Part shown: piece by piece, positions 37,565 through 49,535 of the stretch
Numbering within the stretch: the first letter of the stretch is position 1
Layout: every line of letters begins with the position of its first letter
Assembly (NCBI GenBank): GCA_921293015.1
Contig: OV121090.1
Coordinates: 20,350,304-20,414,303 of the forward strand
Source: Phorcus lineatus
Taxonomy: Eukaryota > Mollusca > Gastropoda > Trochida > Trochidae
Reading direction: 5' to 3'
DNA: 64,000 nucleotides
Made by a program: the position numbers and the translations under genes
The notes under the pieces: generated by a model
Told to the model about the DNA's origin: nothing
Databases searched by the model: none
Seen by the model: the letters and a program-made list of their open reading frames with translations, nothing else

Positions 37565-38750
37565 ATCAAATAGCCTTAGACATGGAAATAATATTTTTGA
37601 CATTACAATATTTAAAAGATGACATAAAATGTCACATTTTTAAAAAAAAATGTTTGTACTGGTTCAATGTTTTGGGTTTTTTTATATTCCATTTCAATTC
37701 ATGTTTACAGTTCATATTATACAGTAGGCAATGTACATGTCATAAAGCCAACATATCTGGAAATAGTGCAATCATCAGTGAGGGTAGCCATTCAGGAATA
37801 ACATCATTGCGAAGAAGAACGCTGGACAATGAATTTTTGTGGATTTTATGAGCGCTTCAATTAGAGTAAAGAATGGCAGGTAATTGTTTCCACTTCATAA
37901 AGAAGGGACCTAATCTATTATTTTTCTTAGCAATAAATTTTTCAATTGTGCATGTTTCTTTTAGAGTTTTAAGAAATACCTCATAAGAAAGAGCATGTTG
38001 TTTGATACTTGAAATATAAATGAATCTTTTGGCAAGCAGAATTATGTGATTTAATATTTTATTCTGCATAAAATGTCACATTTATTAGTGATGATATTAA
38101 GGAATAGTAGGATGACAAAAAGAATCAGATATGTTTGTGTGTCTTTACTTCAGATGTTATGATGCAATGTATCTCCAAAAAAAGTTATTTCATACCTTAG
38201 AGATAACCGCAACTGTTTGAAGTGATCAGAGGTTATCGTTCGAAAACAAGGGTTTTTTTACTTTGATAATTCTTCAATAAGTCAGTGACAGCGTCAAACA
38301 TAAGAAATTAATTACTCGCCCGTATAAGATACTGCTGTGTAATATCTATACTGCGGTATTAAGCTAGTGTAATATCGCTGCGTGTATGACGTCACAATAG
38401 TTAGTAGTTGTGACGTCACAATGTTAGCACTGCTGTCACAATGGCAGTCATGTCGCGGATACGTTAGTTTCGGATCACTATAGGCAATCGTGCTTGATTA
38501 ATGACTTTCTACCATTTAATACTATGTTTATCAAATTCGAGAATGAGTTGATATTAATCTTGCTTTCCCTCGTATCAAACAAAATCATCAATTCGTTTAA
38601 TAAAAGTAGTATGAATTGGCAGGCCGTTTAGTATCCTCTATTTATTTTCTCTAATACCTAACAAATGTTGGTCGGTTAGATTTCTTACTAAATCAATATT
38701 GGTCATTATTTGTCAGTTGAGTTTATACTAACTTGATATTTATTCAATTT
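37565..38750. other. About 1.1 kb present upstream of C but absent from D
   Basis: Flanking blocks that are 1.2 kb apart in C (ending near 37560, resuming near 38755 at 'gatgaaacagaa') are only about 0.1 kb apart in D (48118-48221). The extra DNA includes the CRE/fold-back repeat at 38360-38625. It is an insertion in C or a deletion in D. Confidence 0.5.
38360..38625 (-). repeat. CRE-carrying repeat plus fold-back, copy 3
   Basis: Two perfect TGACGTCA palindromes (38387-38394 and 38411-38418) are followed by 'gttagcactgctgtcacaatgg'. A fold-back beginning 'accatttaatactatg' (about 38511) follows, with inverted arm 'attcgtttaataaaagtagtat'. It is the best-preserved example of the composite repeat in the window. 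Confidence 0.65.
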
Positions 38751-39408
38751 GTTTAGATGAAACAGAACACTATGAATCTATTGCAATTGATAAAGAAAAA
38801 TCCCTTTATTTAAAAAACAGATACATATTGACCTATGGCCACCAATTTTGCTACACATTGTAAGAAAAAAACAGTTTATATAGTGTAGTACTTTTTTAAG
38901 ATCAACACAAAAGCTTTTGAAGAGGTCAAGTAGAACAGGCAATTTAGTCTGATACCTTTTTAAATATGTGACAATTACCTACATTTGCTCGCCAAAAGTA
39001 AAGAAGATACATGCATATCATCAGTATTATATATATATGAACATATATATCTATCAAATCCATCTTATTTCATTAAATCAAACTTTTCTATTGTAAATAG
39101 ACATATGTACATTATGGACACTATTTTAGTTTTTCCAATAAAAAAGTTATGTATAAACCCATCCAAAGGTTAAAACAAATACATCCCTTTATTGCCATTT
39201 GTAAGTATAAAATTCATATTTTTAAGGATTGTTGGGGGCTTATTACCTGATAAAAATTTAATGCAAAAATTCTGAAATGAGACAATACCTGAAAGGCACA
39301 GACACACAGATCATTGTAATTAAATCTTGTCACATCTCAATCTTGTCACATTTGTAATGTTACTTTGTAAGATTATATCCTTGACAACTTGACAACTTAA
39401 ATGCATCT

Positions 39409-39469
39409 TGTTTACTATAAAAGCCCGATACAAATAAATTGACAATCATTACCTACAACACTAATCAAT
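39409..39469 (+). promoter_or_regulatory. Gene C core promoter and non-coding first exon
   Basis: TGTTTAC (39409-39415) abuts TATAAAA (39416-39422). Donor GTAAGTA starts at 39470, 54 bp after the TATA start. The upstream block 'ttgacaacttgacaacttaaatgcatc' is almost identical in gene D. The UTR exon joins the acceptor at 40032-40033, just before the ATG. Confidence 0.7.
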
Positions 39470-40040
39470 GTAAGTATACAACTATTCCAGCTAAAATGTT
39501 ACAGTTATTATGTATTTTAAATGGTCATTTAGTAGTTGGAAGGTTGTAAAACAAAGCATGTATGTATGTACATCTCATTTAATGTAAATATGATACAAAG
39601 TTGACCATTCTTTGATACTCCGATTAATCTACAGTGTTCAGTATTGTAAAAATCATGTTCATTCATTGAAAAAGAGTTAAAGATTTTATTCATCTATTTT
39701 ATATTCTTTCTTGAATATTCGCACTTTATGGAATTTATTTCATCAACATTCGACTATAGGAACTATATTTTTACACAAACCTATAATCAGTTTAAGGAAA
39801 TAAATATTTAAGAGTTCTATGCTACTATCGAACGATGGATATGAAAACGATTCATTGCAGATTGACTGTGAAAATTTGAAATCATAACTTTTTTCATGCA
39901 CATTTATATTCAAATGCTTTCTGAAACACACTGTTGGCAAATTAATCTTTTCAATACAAATCGCCCAACTCGATTATTTCCTTTATTCCATTCATATCAT
40001 TCAAACGTATGCCTTGTATTCATTCATTTTCAGAAGCATC

Positions 40041-41482
40041 ATGAAGGGTTTTGTTATTGCTGCCTGTCTTCTCGTTCTGATCGCACTGGCTACAGCACAA
40101 GATGTTGATCCCCAAGGAATAGGACAGGTACTCAGAGTTGTCTTTTTGTAGTAGAATTGTTTCGGTTGATACATTTTTATTAGAGGAGAGCATCTAATTA
40201 CATAAATTTATATTTTTATTGAAAACTGTTGGAAGCCATTGAGATCAGTATGCTGTCCCAAAATAATGTAAAGCCAGCATTTAATATTCATTTTGAAGTC
40301 AATTCATTAAGAATTTTCTTACAAAAATCTATTTTCTTTATAGTTACAAACAAAATTAATACAAAGTAAGGCTGCGACAATCGAGTTTGAAAGTGTGTGG
40401 TTGAAATTTGAAACTGTGACAAAATAGTTGAATGAAATGGATGGTTAAAACAAAAACATGGTTAGAGGAAACTTTAATAATATTGACAAGGACATAGAAC
40501 ATTTAAGTTATGACAGTAATCCTGTTTATAGCCCAAACGTCACGTAAGTTTATTTGATTAGTTTTTCATGTAGTAAAAAGAATTATTATAAGTGTCTCCA
40601 ATTATTTATGCTTCTAGTGCCAGAATAATGAATATATAATCAATAAGGAGATGTTTAGACCATGATATTATAAGGCCATTTTAGTCAAATGTATTTCATC
40701 CGAGGATATGTCTGCTTCTAGTGCCAGAAAAACAATGACCGATGCAACAACAACGGTCTGAACTGTTGTAATGAACTGAGATGTGTCAACAACCGCTGTA
40801 GACGCAGTGGGGGATCTGGACCCGGGGGCAATGTAAGTACTACAGAGAAAGTAAGGATACTTACAACAACTGAATATTTCATTGCAAACAAGTGGCATCA
40901 TAACTAACTCTAAACGTGACTTTCCTTGCCAACATGATTGTGGTATCAAATCAAACTTGAGAGAATAAATAACTAACATTTTCCTTCCAAACACGTATCA
41001 TAACTAACTTGAAAAGTAAGATACTGACTCTTTCCTTGCAAATATGTGGTATCATAATTACTTGAACTTGAACTAATGTATTAGTAATCTGTGTAATGCC
41101 GTTATTACTAGATAGCCGGTCATGTACACAACGATAGGCATTTCTCCTATTAGATTCAAACTATTGAAAGCGATGTGAAAAAATAATATTTGCTGTTGAA
41201 GAATGCTTATAAGTGCCATGCGAACACTTGCCATATAAACTTGGTGGGGGGAAAAAGTAAATGTCGGCTGTTGTAGTGAAATTTATGTTTTTCTAAGACA
41301 ATCCCTTGCTGACACTTGATATAAATGAATGGATAAATACTTCAATCTCTACCCATTTCTTTTTTCAGGATCGTTGTATCCAACGTGACGATGAATGTGA
41401 ACTCGGAGGAAGACGTCAGTGCTGCAGAAATCTCCAATGCAAAAGAGCAAGCTTTGGAAGTAAAAGAACATGCCAGCGATAA
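40041..41482 (+). CDS. Gene C: secreted double-knottin peptide
   Basis: Coding exons 40041-40127, 40722-40832 and 41369-41482 give 103 residues. Exon 1 encodes a signal peptide (cleavage expected after about residue 19, at ATA-Q) and a ten-residue spacer with an Asp/Pro stretch ending GIGQ. Exon 2 is a knottin (C-x6-C-x6-CC-x4-C-x4-C) followed by a flexible SGGSGPGGN linker. Exon 3 is a basic knottin (C-x6-C-x7-CC-x4-C-x10-C). Introns are phase 0 with donors GTACTC and GTAAGT and acceptors 'ttctag' and 'ttttttcag'. It is nearly the same protein as B, except for a five-residue longer spacer shared with D. A truncated exon 2 relic sits at 40619. Secreted role inferred; target unknown. Confidence 0.92.
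40619..40650 (+). pseudogene. Exon 2 relic in intron 1 of gene C
   Basis: 'tatgcttctag' followed by 'tgccagaataatgaatat' copies the acceptor and first codons (Cys-Gln-Asn-Asn) of the true exon 2 at 40722, then diverges. Gene D has the same relic at about 50032-50050, with its acceptor mutated to 'ttctggtgcc'. The partial duplication therefore occurred before C and D separated. Confidence 0.65.
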
Positions 41483-41529
41483 CATTAATGTTGATAAATT
41501 GTGAGATCAGTGAAACAAATGAGAAGATT

Positions 41530-41535
41530 AATAAA
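41530..41535 (+). terminator. Polyadenylation signal of gene C
   Basis: AATAAA 48 bp after the stop, within 'gattaataaagtct', equivalent to that of gene B. Confidence 0.75.
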
Positions 41536-42242
41536 GTCTTAAAATTCTAGTTTCGGTTGTTGTATTTGGACATTTGATATGAATATCAATGTAAATGAAT
41601 ATCATTTACGTTATTTTGATTTTGAACATTTAGTTGAAATTAAGATATGTGCTGTCCCTCATGCTAGATTTGGCAACAATTTCTAAACAAGTTGATACAT
41701 GTATGCACATGAATAAGTAAACTTATGTCCATGAATATTATTATTATTATTGATTAACTTTATGTAGAAAATGTCAATGATGATGCCACCACAGGAGAAT
41801 TTTGTTTAGGTCAGTAATTAACATTTCTTAAATGATTACGTATATTGATCTCAAAACATGCTTATATAATTATTGCAACCTAATTAAGAACATATTCTCT
41901 ATTTAAAGTATTTACATTCCAATCGATTTATTGAATGATTACCACGTAATTTACCCCAGCAAAAGGTAAAATAATTGTCTCAGTGTGAGTGATTTAAGAA
42001 TTGAATTCGAGAGAGTTTAAATGACGTACTCAATTGGTGTATAAATGGGAAATTGGATACGGCTGTTCTTGCTACATGTGTATAAGAGCTATTATTCTAA
42101 ATTTGTTATACAACAAAATTGCAGGTTTCCTTTGAGTTTCGCCTATAAGGCTGTAAAGCGTGTGAGACTAACGTCAGGTTTTTTAAAAGCTTTTGCGATA
42201 GTCACAGAAGTATTTCTAGATTTAATGCATATTACATTTAGT

Positions 42243-45200
42243 CATTAAAGGATTTTAAAACCCCACTTAGAAACTATTGTGGTCAAATACGTGATGTTTC
42301 AATCATACAACACATCTTACGACATCGCCCAGATAAAAAATTTGTCCCTCGTGGTAAACTTGCAATGTCACGCTTTCCGAGCGAAAGCCGAAAACAACCG
42401 AACATTAATGAGCGCACGTACTAGTGACGTAATAGTGGCCCGACGAACCCGGAAGTGTGCAGTTGTTGACATGTAAACGTAGGGAGAGTTTTTCAGCGTG
42501 AGTTTATAAAGCCGAATTTTGATGTAACTGTCATTAGAAATAAACATATAATGCTACATATTCTATCACAAACTAATTATGAACTTATTCGACAAAAAAC
42601 TTTATTCTATTTGATACATTTTTTTCCCATTTTATAATCAGTATACCGGGCCATTACCCGACCACGTGCGAGTGAAATCGTATTTGAATCAGCATTTCAT
42701 TTCATGTAGCCCGAAACTTGGGTTATGGGTTTATATTGACGAAACGTCCGACTGTCTAATTAACAGTTTTTGACGAAATATCTTTATGAATTTTTTCTTA
42801 TGACAAATGGATTTTATTATGTTATTAATGTTGAAACTGCGATCGTTTACTGTAACTGTAAGGGGGTCCCAGTAACTGTCTCTAAATACGGCCATTAGGT
42901 GGATAGTTTATAAGCTAATATCATTAATCAATTCTTATCTTTTTTTGTTGTCCAAGTTTGCAGAATTCTTTCTCTCCATATTTATAGTATATCTAGTAGC
43001 AAAGATAAAACTAGGCAATGGACAGCAAACGGAATATTGATAGAAAAATATTACACATAGGGAAAATATGTTTGACATTTATCACGTAAGTTTGTTTGAT
43101 TTGTAAATTTGTTTTAAATGATGATTATGTTAGCAAACAAATTCAATATGCCTGTCTATTGCTACATCTACAAAATCATCTGCTTTCTGTGATTTAAGTT
43201 TTGCAAAGAATCAATTTTTTTAAAGATATTTCTGTTTTCAAGTCAATTACTTGAGGCAATAATAATTGCAGGTCCAAAAAGTGGAAGTTATGTCCAGGTA
43301 ATTTCCATGTTGAATTAAAATATTTTTTAAATATTTTTAAATATTTTACAAAACAAATCACTTCAATAACACCCCCACCTCCCCCAAAAAAAATATAAGA
43401 GATTTTTTCCCCTATTAATCTCTTCCTACAAGAAAGCCAAATCAATGCAAATTTTAATTTTTTAACAACAGAAATAATACTGTTAAGGGCAGATTTTCCT
43501 TATTACACTGATTTTGGTGCTTCTCCTACTTATCATATTTCAATTAAGATAGTGTTTTTATATTAACAAGAGAGTTCTTGCATGAGAAGTTATTTTTGAA
43601 TTGATGTTTTCTGATTAGATTACACATGCAATATGCCAGAAATGTACATATGTGTAAGTGTTTAGTTAAATATTCTCCGAAATTTTGTCATAAATAAATT
43701 AAGGTGAGTATCAGAAATTCAGAATAATAAACTTAATTTGAGAAGAATGCCTGCATGAATTGAAGTATGTTGCATACATGTTTTCTGATAACTAAGTATT
43801 CCCAAAATCATTGATACATATTTACTTTAATTGTTATTTTCATTCACCTTCCAACAATCAATTATCATTTGTAAAATTCCCATAAGGGGTATATATCTAC
43901 ATCATGATATTGAAAAAAACAAAAAGGGGATTACTGTCTGTATTCTAAAGAGAATTCAACACTTATACTTGCTAATTATCTCTTTAAATTCATGTGATCA
44001 ACATTGTTTATGTATTTACATATAAAGTTCCAGTATCTCATTGTCTAATGTAAATTATTGTTTTTGAAAAAAAAAATTTGTGACTATATATATCTAGTCT
44101 TTGTATTACTTCCGGTACTAGATACAGTATACAGTAAGTATAATTTCAAGCCCTAGACAAATGTCTCATGAAGCTAAAAAATGCTGAGACATTTTCAAAA
44201 ACAATGAGTCAAGCATTAAAACAAAACAAAAACAAATATTTTGTATTGATATTTGTGACATAAACATTTCCATTTCCATAATTTCATTATTAAAGCCGGT
44301 CATAAAAGATATAGCTAGGCCTATATTGAAAAAAAAATGGGAACCATGCAGGAGGTGTTTAAACTTTAATTTTAATTCAGTTACTCAAATAATTCTGATT
44401 ATAGACGTGTAACCGTGCTGTGGTAAAATACTGAAAATACATTACATTAAGTAAACTAAAAACATTCAAGTTCTTTTAAACATTATAAAGTAGAGTTATG
44501 ATGTGTACAAATTACTTGACACACACAACGTAATGTTTTGACCCTGTTAAGAAAGCAGACAGTAACAATCACTTCAGATATGATATAGGTCGCTGTTCCT
44601 TTGTGCACCCCTTTTAACGCAAGCTCCAAATACCGTGGGCTTGTTATATACCGTGCTCAGTCGATACATGGAGCTTGGTAACCGGAACTTGAAGTTATTG
44701 GAGGGAGGATATAGTAACAGCATGTAAACAATAGCGACGTGCGATTTCCCGACAGTTTATTATTGTATCCTCTATGAAGATAAGTTGACAGCTCTTTCAA
44801 AATCTATTTGTACAATTAAACAATTAAACGCGACAGTTAGGCGCATAAAGCTGAAAACACATGCGACATTTTTTAGAAATCATGCGAGAATGCGGTCGCG
44901 CCGTTAATCTGTAACTATAGGCCTATAGGAAATATGTACATTCATTTTATTGTATTTATTGAAGAAAATAGAGATCTACCTACAACCAAATAAGGAAATA
45001 AAAAAACATAAACCCAACGACAAAGGCACAACGAATTTTAAACTTCGAAATGACGAACCATAGCCATAGGCCTACAGTAGTGTATAGATTCGTATCCAAA
45101 ATAAATTTATTTTTAAATATCGAAAAAAAAATAAAAAACGATCTTTTTACTTCGTCCGACATTGATTTAATATCTTTGACGTATATTTTGGGGAGAAACA

Positions 45201-45501
45201 TATCACAAGTGTCGGAATATACCAACCAAAAGCATGTTTTTGAACTGCTTGACATATCGGCATACTGCAGTTCTTCACGCCTGGGCGAGAGTGACGGGCC
45301 ACTATTACGTCACGTTACGGAAGGTGCCGAAAGCTGCCGATCTTTTTGCATATCGGCCAGCCGGATTCGCAAAGCGGCGCACAAGTGTCAGCGCGGGTTT
45401 GCAAAATTTACGTAAAAACATGCGGGCTTGCATTTACCTTTGAAATCTAGCACAATAGTGAAACTAAATGACACAAAATAGGGTTTTGAAATCCTTTAAT
45501 G
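42243..45501. mobile_element. Decayed long-TIR DNA transposon, 3.3 kb
   Basis: The left end 'cattaaaggattttaaaacccc' and right end 'agggttttgaaatcctttaatg' are inverted copies. Inside them, 'aaactattgtgg' pairs with 'gcacaatagtgaaact'. Further in, 'gtgacgtaatagtggcccg' (about 42422-42440) pairs with 'cgggccactattacgtcac' (about 45297-45315). So the terminal inverted repeats span about 200-250 bp with internal divergence. 'tttagt' occurs beside both ends and may be a target-site duplication. The interior has only short random frames, such as 43194-43445 and 45050-45415, and no recognisable transposase. It lies between genes C and D and helps explain the larger C-D spacing. Confidence 0.65.
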
Positions 45502-45504
45502 TTT

Positions 45505-46860
45505 TAGTATCACAATCCGCTTCCGCTCGTTTTATACTTAATATTTATTTCGTCTCATAAAAATAGCATGAAATGGAATGTCGTTTAGTATGGATCAAAC
45601 CGAATGATTGAAAATATATCATTTTAATCTACGCTCAAACCAACTTTTCAGCTCTTTTTAAAGTCTATATATCATTGTCAGAAGAAAAGAATTGTTACAA
45701 TTTCAGCGTCTTATTTTACCATTTCTACAGAGGCCTACTTGCTATCATCCATATATATTTTTTCGACAGTTTTATTGGTCACATAATAATCGAATAACAT
45801 TATCTTGACTTCACACTGAGTCTGACCAAAAGCCGAATTAATTGAGTAACTGATAATTCAGGTGATGACGTTGATTCTATATTCATGTCATTCAACCTGG
45901 ACTAAATGACTGATACTCACGCAATTTAGCCTTAGTCCTAAAACCCCACCTAATGACTCTTCGTGACTGTGGATATTGTTTCCTTTAGAAGCAATGAATA
46001 TTTTGAAATATAACCCCGCCATGAACAGAGATAAAGGGTATTATATTCCATCAGCATTCTTTCACTTGATCAAAGACAATCAACGGTAATCCCTCTCTAT
46101 CAGTAACTACCTCATTTTCTATCTATTGGCAAAACATTTTTGTACATCAACCTCGTATAAAAATGCCTAAACATACGGATCTAATCACAGTGTTGTAACA
46201 TTCAGTATCACTTGCTTGGTAACGTTGTTAGTATTTATTTCCTATTTCTTCATAATACCAGCTTCTAAAATGCCACTTAGAGGAGTTGTTTGGTCTTATC
46301 CTCACAAATCACATCTAGGAGTAAGATTAGAAATGTGTACAAAGTTTGCTGAACTCAGCTTATATTGTAATAAGGTATACAAGGATAAATCAGACGTTAG
46401 TTATTTCGCAACAGTAACTGTTATTGCTTTGTCATGGCTTTGCCATTAATTGATTTTATCAAATTGCTCTGAAGGCAGCGGCAGACATCTCATTAGAATC
46501 AGGTTGTATCTTTTACTTGTATATACTTGTATCAGCCAATCAGTGACTAAGCTGATAAGTCATCTGCACAATTTGATATTCTAGCTGACCTCTGATTATT
46601 TGAAATGTCTGGAGATGATTGGTAACAGTAAAGGTCATTTGACATGACACCTATCGAGCAGTACAAAGATTCTTAAACGATCATATTAAATTGGATTGAT
46701 AAGAGCTAGAGTTCAACGTGATGTAAATGACAAAACAGTTAATGTGGAAAAAATGCTGTTCGTTGTTTGATGTAGCTGATTATGTGTGATACTCGAAATA
46801 AAACAGCATCTCTTTTGTGTATATATTTAGTTTCATAGAATCATATGTATCACTTGCTTG
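45505..46860. other. Spacer upstream of gene D with duplicated blocks
   Basis: Contains a fold-back fragment near 45535-45590 ('tcataaaaatagcatgaaatggaatg') and, at 46570-46760, the block shared with 35690-35880 upstream of C. The short frame at 46216-46449 has no supporting signal. Confidence 0.45.
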
Positions 46861-47024
46861 ATAACGCTGTTAATATCTAAACCGAAACGTCGCATTTCGT
46901 GCAAAAATTAATTTGACTATCCATAAGAACTTGTTCTTCTTTTTCAAAATACATGTTCCTTTCTTTTGGTTATTTGCTTTTCAATCTGGTAATTAAGAAA
47001 CTATTGATTTACACGAAATGCTCA

Positions 47025-47350
47025 GTCAATACTGGTTGTTGAAGATATTCATTGACTTTCCATTTAATACTGTTGTTATCTAATCAAGTCATGGTTTACA
47101 ATTAGTACATGCCGAGCGGAAACAAGTATCTTATATTATCATTTACGAATTTCAGTTAAAATAGTACTGAACGGAATGATGTGCAGTGTTCTATCAATAT
47201 TTTCGCGCATGAAAATTGACCACTGTTGCCGACAGTGTGCTAAATGGTACGAGACTTGCCTACTATGGTGACAGTGGTTCAAACATTGTGACATCATACT
47301 TTTACACTATTGAGACGTCATTCGTGCAGAAGTATTACACTACTCTTAAC
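47025..47350 (+). repeat. Fold-back plus CRE-type repeat, copy 4
   Basis: A fold-back from about 47057 ('ccatttaatactgttgttatc') to 47180 is followed by a CRE-type block (47215-47350), where the palindrome has decayed to 'gagacgtca' but 'attgtgacatcat' and 'tcgtgcag' remain. Its order is the reverse of copies 2 and 3, and it matches the 36.84-37.05 kb copy upstream of C. Confidence 0.55.
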
Positions 47351-48850
47351 CACCATATATCTATCAGACTACAGTATCATACACAAGCGAGTAATAAATG
47401 TGGTTGTTTTTCAATGTAAAACAAACAATATTTAGTAAAGAGGTTTTAGCAAAACTAACTAGTTGATGAAGCCAAAAGATATAAGCTTAGAACATCAGTT
47501 GCAAAAAAACGCTTTGTTAAAGAGACAAGCTCATTCCAACATATTATTCTCTATTTGTAACGAAAGAAGTCTTGAAGAACTTGATCTTAAATAATATATC
47601 AAAAAGAGCGTCCTTTGTGAATATTTCCTCAGAAAATGTTGAATAAAGGGATGTTTTATGAAATCTGAAATAGTCCATGGTTGCACAAGAAAACATCATA
47701 TCTGGATTTCAACTACTCCTGATCTTGATAAGAGAGCGTTTTCCCGCGATAACATGTTTTCCTCTTTTATATATCTTCAACATTTAAAAACATTATAAAA
47801 TTATTTAAAAAACAATATGAATATTGCATAGCAGTGACAATTTAACGGCTATCATATAGATATGAGTCGTTTATCATCGTAAATGAATGCCACTTTCCTC
47901 GACATATGTTCATTAATATGAACCAATGTAGATCTCACATGTCATGGTATCTTCTTTGTCAAAAATTTATGTAATCAAAGTCACATAAATATTGATATCA
48001 TCAACGTCAGACATGTGATGTCAGTTTGTAAACATTTATATCATTCCAATGAATCTTGCTGTCAAATTGACAACAGAAAATATATATCTTATATCTTATT
48101 GAGGTAAAATTATTTAATTGCCTGACACATAAATAAATTATTATTTAAATTAACGTTTTATTGATCAGTATGAAATTTACTTGATATTTGCGCATCGGAA
48201 CACAATAAATGAAAAATTTTCGGGATGAAACAGAAATTAATGAATATATTGCAATTGATAAAGCAAAATATATTTTTAGATAACGAGACTTCGGTAAATT
48301 TTTGATAAATTCTGCAACATATTGTGAGAAAAGTATATGTGAAGGTACTCTGTTAAGATCAACGAAAAAGCTTTTGAAGAGGTCGTACTTCGTAAGGAGA
48401 ACGGACGATTTACTCTGTTATACATCCAATTTGTCACATTTACCTACATTAATTTTGATCATCAAAAGTATAAAGAATATATATAAAAATGATATGTCAA
48501 ATATATCAATTCCATATTTTGTTTCTGAAATCAAACGTTTCTTTTGTCTTTAGACATACATGTATTTACATTATGGACACTTTTATGGTTGTTCCAATAA
48601 CACGGGTAATTTAAAAACCCATGAAAAGGTAAAAATTGCCATTTGTAGGTATACAAAATCATATTTCTATAGATTTTTGGGTGCTTAAAAGTGTTCATAA
48701 TTTAATGCAAAAATGCTTTAAATGATATATCAGACAAGCACAGACACAAATATATCAGTGTAATCAAATCTTTTCACATCTCAAATAGATTATTTGAAAT
48801 GTTACCATGTAAGATTTTATCGTTGACAATTTGACAACTTAAATGCATCT

Positions 48851-48911
48851 TGTTTACTATAAAGGCCCGATACAAATGAATTGACAGCCATTGCCTACAG
48901 CACAAACCAAT
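48851..48911 (+). promoter_or_regulatory. Gene D core promoter and non-coding first exon
   Basis: TGTTTAC (48851-48857) abuts TATAAAG (48858-48864). Donor GTAAGTA starts at 48912, 54 bp after the TATA start. Sequence on both sides is nearly the same as in gene C. Confidence 0.7.
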
Positions 48912-49535
48912 GTAAGTATGCAATTGTTCCAGCAAATATAGTTATTTTGTATTTTAGATGGACATTTAGTAGTTGGCAGGTTGTAAAACAAAGCATTGCA
49001 TGGGTGTACATCTCCTTTGAAGTAAATATAATACAATGTTGACCATCTATTGATACTTCGACTAATCTACATTGTTCAGTGTTGCTAAAACTATGTACAT
49101 TCATTGTTCATAAAAAGAAAATTGAAGAGTTTAGTCATCTTTGATCTATTTTATATTCCTTCTTGAATATTTCGCACTTGTGAATTTGTTTCATCCACAT
49201 TCGATAAGTAGCTAAGTAGCTGCTTTAAAAGTTCACTTCCCTCAGGGTAATGATGTAGGTAGCATTTTGAGCATGTATTAGTACGTGGAAAAGGCGCCAT
49301 ATATAGTAATATATATTATAAGTATTATTATTATGAATGATTCTTTGAAGATTGACTGAAATTTTGAGATTGAAAATTCTTACTATAAGTTTCTTCATAA
49401 AAAAATCATATTCAAATCAAATTGTTTACTTAATCACTTTACTTTTCACCACAACTTGCCCAACTCGATAATTTCCTTTATTCCGTTCTTTTTTTTCAAA
49501 CTTATGTCTTATATTTATTCATTTTCAGAAGCATC

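Noticed and set aside
45050-45415. 121-codon plus-strand frame and overlapping 91-codon minus-strand frame
   Set aside because: Lies across the right terminal inverted repeat of the 42.2-45.5 kb transposon. CpG-rich repeat sequence, with no coding pattern.
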